From assembly GCA_016841245.1 (NCBI GenBank), contig JAENZN010000001.1:186001-250000 (forward strand): a stretch of DNA of 64,000 nucleotides. Reading direction: 5' to 3'. This DNA comes from Syntrophomonas sp. Its GTDB lineage: Bacteria > Bacillota > Syntrophomonadia > Syntrophomonadales > Syntrophomonadaceae. Each line of letters starts with the position of its first letter. Position 1 is the first letter of the stretch. A program made the translations under genes and the position numbers. Below the pieces are notes generated by a model. The model did not search any database. It was given only the letters and a program-made list of their open reading frames with translations, and was not told the origin of the DNA. Below, piece by piece: positions 41,966 to 51,453 of this stretch.

Positions 41966-43146
41966 GGGACGATCAGTTCTCCGATCATATACCTGCCGGA
42001 ACCCGTAGCGCCGGCTCCAATCACCTTGACCCTGTCTCCCAGCTCTTCCCGCAATTCTTGCAGGCCTGTTCTTACTGCTTCCACAGGATTCCCCAGGGTT
42101 CTCAGATACTTGTATGATACAATTTCGTTTTCCGTATTCAGCAAAACCAGGTTGGTGCTGGTGGAGCCTACGTCAACACCCAGGTAGCAGTCTATAGTGC
42201 TTTGATAATTATTTATGGATTTGCAGATATGCTTGCCCAGGCTGTCGTCTTCACCAAAAGGTGTCAATTTTGGCAATGCAACCTCGTCATCCGCTTCTCC
42301 ATAATCTTCTTCCAATTGTTCTATGCTGTTTAATAATTTCTTTAAATCAATGGTAGTATTGTCCTTTGCAGCTATGACAGCCGCTCCCAAAGCTCCAATA
42401 TTGCTGAAGCAGAGGGGTATGATTAATTCCTCCTCAGCCAAATTGAGCACGTCTTTCAAAGCTGTAATAATTCCTTGATTATGGGCTACTCCACCCACAA
42501 ATAAGATGGGCTTTTGCAAGGGGAGCTTTTTCATCACCGCTCCTTTATAGTTCCTGATTACAGCATAAGCAAGCCCCAGCAAGATATCCTCCATTGGAAC
42601 CCCTTCTTGCTGGTGGTGAATAATATCGGTCTTGGCAAATACGCTGCACCTCCCGGCTATCCTTGGTATGGATTTTGCTCTGGCCGCATATACGGAATAG
42701 TCCTCCAATCTCAGCTTCAGCCTGGACATTTGCTCTTCTAGAAATGCGCCGGTGCCGGCGGAACAGTTGGAATTCATCGCAATCTCCAGCTGTGTTTTAT
42801 CTAGCCCGTTTAACCCGGTGATAAATTTGGCGCTTTCTCCGCCGATCTCAACGATCGAACCGATCTTTTCATTGGTCACGGTGCTGCCTTCCACTATGGC
42901 TGCTACTTCATTGACAAATGCAGCCTCACCGGTTTTGCTTAAAAATTTGCTCCCGCTGCCTGTAACGGAGCCGTATTTTATTTCCTCCGCCTGGTAATTT
43001 GCCAGCAGATCTTCAATTGTACTTATTAGATTCTCTTTAACTCTCCCTTTATGGAGCAAATATCTATTGTATTTGATTTCATGCTCGCCATTCATCAAGG
43101 TTACTTTGATGGACGAATATCCGATATCGATTCCTACGCTATACAC
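41962..43146 (-). CDS. Acyl-CoA dehydratase activase (BadF/BcrA ATPase), truncated by deletion
   Basis: A 394-residue ASKHA-fold ATPase of the 2-hydroxyglutaryl-CoA dehydratase activator family. The first domain is complete: GIDIGYSSIKVTL, SNCSAGTGAFLEEQ with the cluster-ligating Cys, and AGRCSVFAKTDIIH with the second Cys. A second ATPase domain starts at YLGVDVGSTSTNLVLL but ends abruptly after GSGRYMIGELIVP, where the frame meets the DUF2229 part of the following frame. About 350 residues of the family are missing at this junction. The first domain might still make a soluble activator. Confidence 0.75.
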   Translation of the reverse strand: MYSVGIDIGYSSIKVTLMNGEHEIKYNRYLLHKGRVKENLISTIEDLLANYQAEEIKYGSVTGSGSKFLSKTGEAAFVNEVAAIVEGSTVTNEKIGSIVEIGGESAKFITGLNGLDKTQLEIAMNSNCSAGTGAFLEEQMSRLKLRLEDYSVYAARAKSIPRIAGRCSVFAKTDIIHHQQEGVPMEDILLGLAYAVIRNYKGAVMKKLPLQKPILFVGGVAHNQGIITALKDVLNLAEEELIIPLCFSNIGALGAAVIAAKDNTTIDLKKLLNSIEQLEEDYGEADDEVALPKLTPFGEDDSLGKHICKSINNYQSTIDCYLGVDVGSTSTNLVLLNTENEIVSYKYLRTLGNPVEAVRTGLQELREELGDRVKVIGAGATGSGRYMIGELIVP

Positions 43147-43199
43147 TTTATGCCTCCTCTTTTACTTTTTTAAGCATCGGAAGAAACTGTGGAGCAGTT

Positions 43200-43301
43200 T
43201 CAACACACCGCTGCAACGAGGCAGGGGATTAAACCCCGCCGCCTGTTTTGTTAATAGGAACCCGACCGCTTAAGAAGCGGGGGACATCTTTTGCCTCGTT
43301 A
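43200..43301 (+). ncRNA. Structured element, copy A (possible HEARO/IscB omega-RNA relative)
   Basis: About 100 bases repeated at 54118-54220 with roughly 84% identity. Pairing: P1 AACGAGGC (43215-43222) with GCCTCGTT (43293-43300); P2 GGGG/CCCC around ATTAAA; P3 CCTGTT/AATAGG; P4 CCGCTT/AAGCGG around AAG (43266-43280). P3 and P4 change compatibly in the other copy, which argues for a folded RNA or ssDNA. Its right end supplies the stop codon region of the fur gene. The layout recalls HEARO/omega RNAs of IscB-type elements, but no IscB gene is adjacent. Strand is assumed. Confidence 0.5.
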
Positions 43302-43739
43302 ATGGTTTGAACAGTTTTTGCATATGCCGAAAACCGTTAACCTGTGGTTTGTCACCGTAAAACCCTTTTTCAGGAAGACATGCTGTTCCAAATGCTCCAG
43401 CATGTCTTCCTGAACGTCAATCACTTCCCCGCAGATTTCGCAAATAAGATGGTGATGCTCATGCTTTTCCTCCGGATCTGCCATCTGGTATCTCATTCGT
43501 CCGTCATCCAGGGAAATATGCTGAACAAGCCCTATTTTTTCAAATAGCTGCACTGTCCGGTAGACAGTTGCCAGCCCTATTTGGGGGTATTTCTTTTTTA
43601 CCTCGCCAAATATTTCCCCGGTGCTTAAATGGTTTTCTCTGTTTTGTGAAATGACCTCCAGCACTGCTTGACGCTGCTTTGTAAACCTATACCCGCCTGT
43701 CTGAAGTGTATTAATAATTTCTGTCTCCTTGGACGCCAT
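43299..43739 (-). CDS. fur: Ferric uptake regulator family protein
   Basis: A 146-residue Fur-family repressor. The DNA-binding half contains GYRFTKQRQAVLEVI and IGLATVYRTVQLFEKIGLV. The metal-binding half has the HEHHHLICEICGEVID cluster and the C-terminal FGICKNCSNH with the second CxxC. The complete set fits Fur or PerR better than Zur. The ATG at 43739 follows GGGAGG by eight bases. A Fur-like palindrome upstream at 43767 suggests autoregulation. The stop codon is formed at the edge of a repeated structured element (43200-43301), implying that the element landed exactly at the gene's 3' end. Confidence 0.87.
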   Translation of the reverse strand: MASKETEIINTLQTGGYRFTKQRQAVLEVISQNRENHLSTGEIFGEVKKKYPQIGLATVYRTVQLFEKIGLVQHISLDDGRMRYQMADPEEKHEHHHLICEICGEVIDVQEDMLEHLEQHVFLKKGFTVTNHRLTVFGICKNCSNH

Positions 43740-43766
43740 CTCCATCACCTCCCAATTATTCGGTAA

Positions 43767-43781
43767 TGAAAATCAATTTCA
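43767..43781. promoter_or_regulatory. Fur-like box upstream of fur
   Basis: TGAAAATCAATTTCA is an imperfect 7-1-7 palindrome, 28 bases upstream of the fur start codon and about 90 bases before the divergent Crp-type gene. It is less like the Fur consensus than the other boxes (AAAT instead of TAAT) and could suit a PerR-type protein. Confidence 0.45.
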
Positions 43782-43867
43782 TTTACTTTCCTTTTCGATT
43801 GTATTACAATACTTTTAACAAAACAGTATCTCTTGATACACTTTTCTTTTTTGAAAGGAATATTCTT

Positions 43868-44560
43868 ATGGATAATCTCTTAGCATTGCTGCAAAAATGC
43901 AGTCTGTTTCAAAACAAAAACCCGGAGAAAATTGAACAGCTTCTGTCAAATACCAATTATAAAATTGAATCCTTTAAAGAAAATGAAGTCATCTTTTCAC
44001 CGCTGCAAACAGCCGATAAAATGGGAGTTATTTTGTCAGGAACCGTTGATGTGCAAAAGCTTTTTCCCTCCGGGAAAGTGGTGATTATTGAACGGAAAAA
44101 ATATCCTGATTTAATTGGCGAGTCTTCTGTTTTTTCCCGGGTGGAGTATTATCCGGATACTGTCTCCGCAGGCAGGCCGTGCAAAATTCTCTTTTTGCTC
44201 AAAACTGAGCTTTTGGCCTTATTTGCCCTGGATAGAGATTTTATGCTTAATTTTTTGGAATCTGCCTCAAATTCCACACTGATCTTAAAACACAAAATCG
44301 GCATTCTATCTTTGGATTCTATTCAAGAAAAGATTGCCGGTTTTCTGATTCACGATAAAAAGCATGCTAATATCGCTAATTATTCCAATGTGGTTACCCT
44401 TCCTTTTTCCAAAAAAGCCTGGGCCGAGTACATGAATGTTTCCAGAACCTCTCTTTCCAGAGAATTAAGGGCACTGGAGAATGAGGGGATTATCTCTTTT
44501 GAGAAACGAACGATAGAAATAAAGGATTGGAATAGACTGGAGAAAATACTTTCACTGTAA
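43868..44560 (+). CDS. Crp/Fnr-family transcriptional regulator
   Basis: A 230-residue regulator with an N-terminal cyclic-nucleotide-like beta-barrel (NEVIFSPLQTADKMGVILSG, then DLIGESSVFS) and a C-terminal helix-turn-helix (KKAWAEYMNVSRTSLSRELRALENEGII). There is no N-terminal Cys cluster of Fnr type, though Cys residues occur at about 12 and 100. It resembles the many uncharacterised Crp-type regulators of clostridia. The ATG at 43868 follows AAAGGA. It is divergent from fur across the 43740-43867 region. Confidence 0.85.
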   Translation: MDNLLALLQKCSLFQNKNPEKIEQLLSNTNYKIESFKENEVIFSPLQTADKMGVILSGTVDVQKLFPSGKVVIIERKKYPDLIGESSVFSRVEYYPDTVSAGRPCKILFLLKTELLALFALDRDFMLNFLESASNSTLILKHKIGILSLDSIQEKIAGFLIHDKKHANIANYSNVVTLPFSKKAWAEYMNVSRTSLSRELRALENEGIISFEKRTIEIKDWNRLEKILSL

Positions 44561-44714
44561 GCAAAGTAGACAAATATACCAATGGCGGAAACTGTCATTT
44601 CTCAAAATGGGTTTCCCCCGTACATCCTCAATCAATCGTATCTCTATTATCATTTTGAAATTCATCCATTAGCAATGAATCAGCTTCATAGTTAAAACCA
44701 GTTGTTCACCCTTA

Positions 44715-44939
44715 TTGCAAAATCATACTGCGTATACGACAGGTATCACTAACATGGTGAGCTTTGATCCGGGCGGGCATGAATGTGGCCGGGATATTAT
44801 GGGCACTATGGCCAACACCTTGATTCTCACTTATACTGGTGGAGCCATCCCGCTTATATTGGTCTTTATGGCTTATAATACGCCCTTCATAAAGATCATT
44901 AACCTGGATCTGATCGCTAGCAAAGTTTACGGGCGTTAA
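44715..44939 (+). pseudogene. Fragment of a YibE/F-type membrane protein
   Basis: The product contains GRDIMGTMANTLILTYTGGAIPLILVF, which is the strongly conserved C-terminal segment of the YibE/F family. Only this end (about 74 codons of some 380) survives, beginning from a weak TTG. No continuation was found upstream. The rest of the 44561-45018 interval has no recognisable feature. Confidence 0.6.
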
Positions 44940-45018
44940 CCTCTCCCCTGCCGAAAGCAGCATTCGCGTTTTAATTTACGACTCTTTTGGATAGAAGCTA
45001 TAGTTGATTTTAATAATA

Positions 45019-45834
45019 TCAGCCCATTAAAAGCAGGCTTAAGGCCATTACTATCATTCCGCTAATTATGCCATAAACCGAATGATGCGCCTCCCCGTAT
45101 TCCCGAGCGGCGGGCAGAAGTTCGTCTAAGGAGACAAACACCATTATTCCGGCCACTGAAGCAAAAAGCAGTGCGAATAAGGCGTCGTTTATGAAAGGCA
45201 ATAAAAGAAAATAGCCGATTACGGCACCCAAAGGTTCAGATAATCCGGACAGAAATGAAAAGACAAAGGCCTTCTTCCGATCCCCGGTTGCAAAATAGAC
45301 CGGTACCGACACCGCTATACCTTCCGGTATGTTGTGGATGCCTATGGCCACGGCAATGGCTATACCCAGAGCAGGATCCTGCAATACCGAGACAAAGGTC
45401 GCCAGCCCCTCCGGGAAATTGTGAATGGCAATGGCCAGGGCAGCCAGCACCCCGGTGCGAAAAAGCTTTTCCTGCCCAGCCGGCGTTCCATTGTCCTCCA
45501 TTTCTTCCAACAGCCGGGGTTCATGCGGGTTTTCATAAGAAGGCACCAGTTTGTCAATTACGGCGATCAGTATCATTCCGGAGAAAAACGCCCCTGCCGC
45601 CGCCCATAATCCCCCATCTCCCCAGGCCTTTATAGCCGATTGCTGGGCCAAGGGATATATTTCAACCATCGAAACGTATATCATGACTCCCGCAGAAAAT
45701 CCCAGTGCGAGTGACAAAAAAGCCGTATTGGTCCTGCGGGCCAAAAGGGCAATTAGGCTGCCGATGCCGGTTGATAGACCAGCCAATATGGTTAAAGCAA
45801 AAGCCAGCCATACATTATTCAGTTCCACTATCAA
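45019..45834 (-). CDS. zupT: ZIP family metal transporter (ZupT-like)
   Basis: A 271-residue, eight-helix divalent metal transporter. The diagnostic binuclear site is present as HNFPEGLATFVSVL in helix 4 and IGIHNIPEGIAVSVPVYF in helix 5. Between helices 3 and 4 is a charged loop ENPHEPRLLEEMEDN that could bind metal. ZupT imports zinc, iron, manganese and other ions. No operator is evident in the short upstream region, so it may be constitutive. Confidence 0.9.
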   Translation of the reverse strand: MIVELNNVWLAFALTILAGLSTGIGSLIALLARRTNTAFLSLALGFSAGVMIYVSMVEIYPLAQQSAIKAWGDGGLWAAAGAFFSGMILIAVIDKLVPSYENPHEPRLLEEMEDNGTPAGQEKLFRTGVLAALAIAIHNFPEGLATFVSVLQDPALGIAIAVAIGIHNIPEGIAVSVPVYFATGDRKKAFVFSFLSGLSEPLGAVIGYFLLLPFINDALFALLFASVAGIMVFVSLDELLPAAREYGEAHHSVYGIISGMIVMALSLLLMG

Positions 45835-45876
45835 TCCTCCAATCTATTTCCACAGAGGTCATATAGAGGGCTTACA

Positions 45877-46633
45877 CTATAGAAAGAATTTGCTTTGCAA
45901 CCCCCGCAAATCATCTTCGGTCATTTTATGGTTAGCCAGTTTATAAGGCCAGGTGGGAGTGAAATCTCTTATATGCAGAGCATCTTCCGGGCAAACAGGC
46001 ATACATCTTAAACATACGATACACTTTTCCATATCACAGTTCCGCTTTCAGCATTCATGGCCCCGGTGGGGCAAGCTTCCTCACAAAGACCGCAGAGGCA
46101 GCATTCGTCATCTCCACGGGTAGGAGGATGTTCAAGCAGTTTAAATCTAAGCTGTTCAAACCCATCCAATTCTTCATTACTGGACTGCGTTACCAGGCCT
46201 ATGTCCAGGACAAACCACCCGATGCTGATTTGTCGGCAACAACAAGAATATAGGCTGGAGCATTATACTGTCTTTCAGTCAATTGAAACCATTCTAACAT
46301 TTTTGACTTATCATTGTTAGCCTCCATACAATCAGTTACCTTCTTAAAAAGTTGCTATCTTCTTTTAGCATGCAGTCCCGTTGGATTTTTGCTAAACATA
46401 TTTATATCCGTATTGGGTTTTATAGCTTTGTTCCAAAAGCTATTCCCTACTGCACTTCCTATTTTAGTCAATGCTTCCTGAGCTACAATGATAAATTCCC
46501 ATGGCTGGGTATTGCCGCTGGAAGGTGACCATCTGGCCGTATCCAGAATTTCTTTTAGCACTTCCCTGGAAACCTGATGGGTTACAAATGCTCTTATGCT
46601 ATTTCTAGATCTAATTGCTTGCAATACTTCCAT
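45877..46633 (-). pseudogene. Decayed, internally deleted copy of the nitroreductase-EFR1 locus
   Basis: The sequence is a close copy of 13991-15509 from which about 760 bases are missing. Codons for the N-terminal half of the nitroreductase (46633 down to about 46181) join directly to the C-terminal ferredoxin half of EFR1 (46180 to 45877). The junction falls at CATTACTGGACTGCG. The nitroreductase part has a CAG-to-TAG stop after HAKRR (near 46355), and the ferredoxin part has a one-base deletion near 46040. The ferredoxin CxxC motifs remain recognisable. Confidence 0.88.
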
Positions 46634-46763
46634 TATTTATCCCCTCCTCTTCAATCCAATGAGTTAAATGTCCTTAAAAGAACCGTTTTTCTGTCGCATT
46701 ACCGCACGTATAGATATACTGCTTTCAAAGCTCCGCATGGCCAACATCAACCGGTATTTAATA

Positions 46764-49700
46764 TTACCCGGACGGTAGTGTATGATCCTGGTCTAAATTC
46801 TCAATTACATCTATTTGATTTTTTTGCTTTCTTGTAAAGCTAAATTTTTCTCCCAGTTCATCCAAGAGTGAATAAAAGACCGGTACAACAAATAACGTCA
46901 GCAGAGTTGATGAAATCAGCCCGCCAATAATAGCATGAGCCATGGGAGCACGAAATTCCCCCCCTGCTTCCATGCTCAGGGCAACGGGCAGCATCCCCAT
47001 GATCATAGCCAATGTGGTCATTATAATAGGACGAAAACGGACCAGGCCCGCCTCCCTTAAGGCCAGATGTTTTTCCACTCCCTGAGCACGCTGCTGTTTG
47101 GTGAAATCCACCAGCAAAATAGCATTTTTGGTGACCAGCCCCATCAGCATAATTATACCGATCATTGCCACCACGGAAATATCGCTTCCGGCCACCAAGA
47201 GCCCGGCAATTGCGCCAATAATAGCCATAGGCAGTGCCAGTAAGATAGAAAGCGGATCTATGTAGCTTTCAAACTGGGCGGCCAGTATAAAGAAGATGAA
47301 TAGTATTCCTAAAATAAAAGCTGTTAATAAAGAAGCAAAGCTACTGGCCATATCTTCCGACTCCCCGCCCATATCTATCCGATATCCTTCAGGAAGATTA
47401 ATCTCTTTTGTTTTTTGGTTAAATGCTTTATTGAATTCCCCGGATGAAATTCCATCCAGGTTGGCGGAAATAAATACTTCCCGGCTCTTATCAAAACGCT
47501 GAATCTCGCTGGAACCCGTGGCAAAAATTGCTTTACCGACCTGCCCCAAAGAAACCGGAACTGGATTGGAATCCGGGGACGTATACTGTCCTAAAAGGTA
47601 AACCCGTTCAAGATCTTTAACATTTCTGCGGTCCTTATCATCCAGGCGCAGGCGTACATCCACCCTGTCATTTCCATCGTTAAACCGGCTGACGACTGAA
47701 CCGCTGAAGAGGGTGTTCAGCGTTAATCCCGTTTGCGCGGTACTAATCCCCAGATCGGCCGCCGCCTTTTGGTCTATTTCCACTTTAAGTTCCGGGTTTC
47801 CCGGCCGGTAAGAAGAACTAATATCAACAACCCCGGGTATATCTTCCAATACACGCTCAATTTTTCTTCCATAGACCTGCAGTTCCTGCATATTATCACC
47901 CAGCAGCCTGAGTCCCACAGGTTTGCCCTGACCAGTACCTGTTTCCGCCAATAACGATGCTTGTATACCAGGGATTTTTTGCAGTTCCCGGCGCAGGTCC
48001 TTAATTACACTTTGCTGATCCCGCTCACGTTCTTGGCGAGCACGCAGGTTTACCTGTATATTCATCTGGGAAGCTGTTACCGTGTTGTATATACTTTCTA
48101 CATCCGGATCTTTTTTTATAAGTTTTTCAATATCCCGGTTTATTTCACCAGCTGCCTCCAGGTCCAGTCCGGCATCCAGATCTACGGTAAGATTCATCTG
48201 ACCCAGGTCAGCCGTTGGTATGAGCGAAGAACCAAGCAACGGGACCAACATGATACTGGCAAAAAATAAGGCAAAAGCAACAATGAGGGTAAATGCTCTC
48301 CTTTCCAAGGCTTTTCCCAGCATTTGCGAATACCGTTGAGCCAGGATATCAAACCTTTCATTAAAGCGTTTAATCCACCTTGCGGGCCATCTCCTGGCTA
48401 TATATTCTTCATTGCTAAGATAACGGGAAGATAAAAGCGGCACCAGGGTAAAAGAGACCAATAAGGATACCAGCACACAAACTGCAACCGTAATACCAAA
48501 TTCTTTCAAGAATTCCCCAATAAACCCCTCGGCCAGCCCCACCGGCAGAAAGGCGGCCACAAGCGTCATAGTAGTAGCCGTAACCGCCAGTCCGATTTCC
48601 GCCGTTCCTTCTCGGGCTGCCTGTAAAGGCGTTTTTCCCATTTTGAGATGCCGGTATATATTTTCAATAACAACTATGGCGTCATCAATTAAAAGTCCCA
48701 CAGAAATCGATAAAGCCAACATACTCATAGTATTGAGGGTAAATCCCAAGAGGCGCATGGCAAAAAACGAGGAAATAATCGAGGTGGGTATGGCCAGGGC
48801 TCCTATGGCAGTACTCCGCCAGTTTTTCAGGAACAGGAAAATAACCAGCACAGCCAGTATTCCGCCTTCGACCAGGGTTTTTTCCACCCCTTTCAGATTA
48901 TTTCTGATACGTACTGAGTTATCACGTATTACATTTATTTCAACCCCTTCCGGCAATTCAGGTTTTATTCTTTCAACTGTTTTATTAACCTGGTCGGCAA
49001 CTACAACCGTATTACATCCCGATTTCTTTATAATTTCCAGGCCTATAGCCGGTTTTTCCTGATATCTGGCTATATTTTCCTGATCTTTTATCCCGTCGAC
49101 CACCTCGGCAATATCTTCTACATACAATTGAACGCCGCCACGGCGGGCAACCGGGATCTTCCTTATCTGTTCCACCCGGTCTACTTCACCCGTTGTTCTC
49201 ACTATTAACTGTTTACCCGACATTTTCAGTTTTCCGGCCGGGATATCCAGGTTTTCATTTTGCAGGCTCTCCATAATCTCAAATACTGTTAGTTTGTTGG
49301 CCGCCAATTTATCCAGGTCAAGCTGGATCTGAATTTCTCTTTCCTCCGCGCCATATATTTCAACATCTCCCACCCCGTTGATGGTCTGCAAACGGGGCTT
49401 TAAGATATCTTCGGCCACTTCGGTCATTTCCCGCAAAGACCTGTCACCTGTAAGCGCCAGGGTTACCGTTGGTATGGCATTGGGATCAAATATCTCCACC
49501 ACCGGTTCTTCAATATCTTCCGGAAACTCGGAACGCATGGCGGCAATTTTATCGCGCACATTCAGAGCCGCTTCTTCAACCGGTGTTTCCATGGTAAATT
49601 CCACCCACACCAGTGCGACGCCTTCATTGCAAATAGTATAAATATGCTTTACTCCGGAAATCTGACCCACTGCTTCTTCGATTTTTTCTCCAACATTGCT

Positions 49701-49880
49701 GGCTACTTGTTCTGGTGAAGAACCCGGCTGCACCACAGTAACGGAAACATAAGGCAGCTCCATTTTCGGCCAGTCATTAATACTCAATTCCGTGTAGCTG
49801 ACAATACCCAGAGCCAGGAGAGCCAGTATTGCTACGGTTGCCAAAACCGGCCTTTTTAAACTTAAATTACTTAGAAACAT
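46764..49880 (-). CDS. RND-family efflux transporter (AcrB/HAE1 type)
   Basis: A 1038-residue resistance-nodulation-division pump with two six-helix halves, each holding a large extracytoplasmic porter loop. Clear blocks are LSLKRPVLATVAILALLALG at the N terminus, SISVGLLIDDAIVVIENIYRHL with the proton-relay aspartates in helix 4, and GLVTKNAILLVDFTKQQR with the matching residue in helix 10. The ATG at 49880 follows GGAGGG. The adaptor gene overlaps upstream. No outer-membrane channel gene is adjacent, which is common for RND systems in Bacillota. Confidence 0.92.
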   Translation of the reverse strand: MFLSNLSLKRPVLATVAILALLALGIVSYTELSINDWPKMELPYVSVTVVQPGSSPEQVASNVGEKIEEAVGQISGVKHIYTICNEGVALVWVEFTMETPVEEAALNVRDKIAAMRSEFPEDIEEPVVEIFDPNAIPTVTLALTGDRSLREMTEVAEDILKPRLQTINGVGDVEIYGAEEREIQIQLDLDKLAANKLTVFEIMESLQNENLDIPAGKLKMSGKQLIVRTTGEVDRVEQIRKIPVARRGGVQLYVEDIAEVVDGIKDQENIARYQEKPAIGLEIIKKSGCNTVVVADQVNKTVERIKPELPEGVEINVIRDNSVRIRNNLKGVEKTLVEGGILAVLVIFLFLKNWRSTAIGALAIPTSIISSFFAMRLLGFTLNTMSMLALSISVGLLIDDAIVVIENIYRHLKMGKTPLQAAREGTAEIGLAVTATTMTLVAAFLPVGLAEGFIGEFLKEFGITVAVCVLVSLLVSFTLVPLLSSRYLSNEEYIARRWPARWIKRFNERFDILAQRYSQMLGKALERRAFTLIVAFALFFASIMLVPLLGSSLIPTADLGQMNLTVDLDAGLDLEAAGEINRDIEKLIKKDPDVESIYNTVTASQMNIQVNLRARQERERDQQSVIKDLRRELQKIPGIQASLLAETGTGQGKPVGLRLLGDNMQELQVYGRKIERVLEDIPGVVDISSSYRPGNPELKVEIDQKAAADLGISTAQTGLTLNTLFSGSVVSRFNDGNDRVDVRLRLDDKDRRNVKDLERVYLLGQYTSPDSNPVPVSLGQVGKAIFATGSSEIQRFDKSREVFISANLDGISSGEFNKAFNQKTKEINLPEGYRIDMGGESEDMASSFASLLTAFILGILFIFFILAAQFESYIDPLSILLALPMAIIGAIAGLLVAGSDISVVAMIGIIMLMGLVTKNAILLVDFTKQQRAQGVEKHLALREAGLVRFRPIIMTTLAMIMGMLPVALSMEAGGEFRAPMAHAIIGGLISSTLLTLFVVPVFYSLLDELGEKFSFTRKQKNQIDVIENLDQDHTLPSG

Positions 49881-50982
49881 ACAGCCCTCCACTTACCTGC
49901 AAAATTTCAATCAAGTCTCCGTCTTTCAGGCTATTGACATTGGAAATAATGATCTGCTGGCCTTTTTTTAAACCAGATGTTATTCCCACCATATCTTCAA
50001 TCACTGAAGAAGTTTTTACTTCCTGCTGCCTGGCCTTTTGCCCTTCTGCAACAAAAACATACTGCCGGTCAGATTGCCCGATTACAGCATTGACCGGAAC
50101 AGCCAGAACTTCGCTTGTTTCTCCCGTTTTCATCTCCACGTTTGCAAACATCCCCGGTTTCAGCAGTTCTTCCTCGTTATTTACCTTAATCTTTACGGCA
50201 AAAACTCTGGCGGACGCATTGCCAGCGGGATTAATGGCAGCTACTGTCCCCCCGAATGCGTTACCGTCCAGACCGGGGACATTTATCATGGCTTCCTGCC
50301 CTTTTTTCACTCGAGCCACGTCCTTTTGTTCAATGTTGGTCACTACATAAACAGAAGATATATCGACTACTCTCATCAGTTCTGATCCCGGATTCACCAT
50401 TTCACCCGCATGGATGTCGCAATCCGCAACCAAACCGGCAAACGGGGCAGGAATTGTGGTGTTGTTTAATAACTCGCGGGCACTTAAAACTGCAGCATGA
50501 GCAGCCTTCACATCAGCCTGGGCAATTCGCAGGGCAATAGAGGCATCGTCATATATGCTTTCAGATACCGCTCCCTGTTCATACAATTTCCGGCATCTAT
50601 TATAATCCAGATCAGATTTATGCAAGCCCGCCTCCGTCTTATCCAACGCCGCCTCAGCAACAGCCAGGGCGTTCTGATAATCTAGCTGTTCAAGCATTAT
50701 AAGAGCTTGCCCCTTTACAACAGCGGTACCATTTTCCACCTTAACGCTATCAGCTTTAGCTGCAACCTTTGCACTAATGGAGACTTCCCGGAAAGGAACA
50801 ATATCCCCGTTTAAGATAATGCTTTCTTCCTTTTCCAGCACTCTGACTCGCTGAACATTAACTGGCTGCGGCTGTTCAGATAAAGCCACTTTTTCCTTTC
50901 CAAAATCGGCACTATTAAAAACCATACCCACAAATAAAATAAGGAACATCAGGATAAGCCACAATTTCCACTTGTTCTTCAT
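49867..50982 (-). CDS. RND/HlyD-type membrane fusion protein
   Basis: A roughly 371-residue periplasmic adaptor with an N-terminal anchor (WKLWLILMFLILFVG), lipoyl-like halves (VSISAKVAAKADSVKVENGT and TIPAPFAGLVADCDIHAGE), an alpha-hairpin between them and beta-barrel/MP domains. It overlaps the RND gene by 14 bases and forms the pump with it. The start is uncertain: ATG at 50982 lies 14 bases from AGGAG, while GTG codons at 50994-50997 overlap it. Confidence 0.87.
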   Translation of the reverse strand: MKNKWKLWLILMFLILFVGMVFNSADFGKEKVALSEQPQPVNVQRVRVLEKEESIILNGDIVPFREVSISAKVAAKADSVKVENGTAVVKGQALIMLEQLDYQNALAVAEAALDKTEAGLHKSDLDYNRCRKLYEQGAVSESIYDDASIALRIAQADVKAAHAAVLSARELLNNTTIPAPFAGLVADCDIHAGEMVNPGSELMRVVDISSVYVVTNIEQKDVARVKKGQEAMINVPGLDGNAFGGTVAAINPAGNASARVFAVKIKVNNEEELLKPGMFANVEMKTGETSEVLAVPVNAVIGQSDRQYVFVAEGQKARQQEVKTSSVIEDMVGITSGLKKGQQIIISNVNSLKDGDLIEILQVSGGLYVSK

Positions 50983-51134
50983 ATTGTTATTCACCACTCC
51001 TCTGGTATTTCTTTGCCCTTACCCTTCGGTCTCAGCTAGCATCATGATTATAAAACTACGACAAATATTGTTCAGCGGATTTAGTTCTTAAATAATCCTT
51101 ACCATCTTCTGATTGCAACATAATTACTACAACC

Positions 51135-51389
51135 TTATTCAAGCAAATTTAAACCCCTTTCACTAATCGTCCACATAAGAGGCTTATTATTATTACATCC
51201 AGCCTTCATATAACAATTACGGCAACTTTCGTAACCGCATCCCGGTTCTATCTTTTCGATATATCCCATTCTTGCAAGCGATCCAAGCATATCATCCAGC
51301 ATCATCTCATTAACACCCAAACAAGAAGCTAAACTGCTCTTAGGCATACTTATGCCCTTCGCCAACTGCATCAGCACTCTATTTAACAC
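51135..51389 (-). CDS. FeoC-like winged-helix protein with four cysteines
   Basis: An 84-residue protein with a winged-helix pattern (LAKGISMPKSSLASCLGVNE then MLDDMLGSLARMGYIEKI). The wing carries C-x4-C-x2-C-x5-C (Cys51, 56, 59, 65). FeoC proteins have a similar small fold with cysteines that bind an iron-sulfur cluster. The GTG at 51389 follows AAAGGAG by eight bases; a longer frame from 51413 has no ribosome site. It is the third gene of the feoA-feoB-feoC arrangement and would sense iron or oxygen for FeoB. Confidence 0.72.
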   Translation of the reverse strand: MLNRVLMQLAKGISMPKSSLASCLGVNEMMLDDMLGSLARMGYIEKIEPGCGYESCRNCYMKAGCNNNKPLMWTISERGLNLLE

Positions 51390-51453
51390 CGAATATACTC
51401 CTTTCAGTAACACAGGGGTATGGTTACGCCATTAGCCCCTAGAGAAGAATTTT

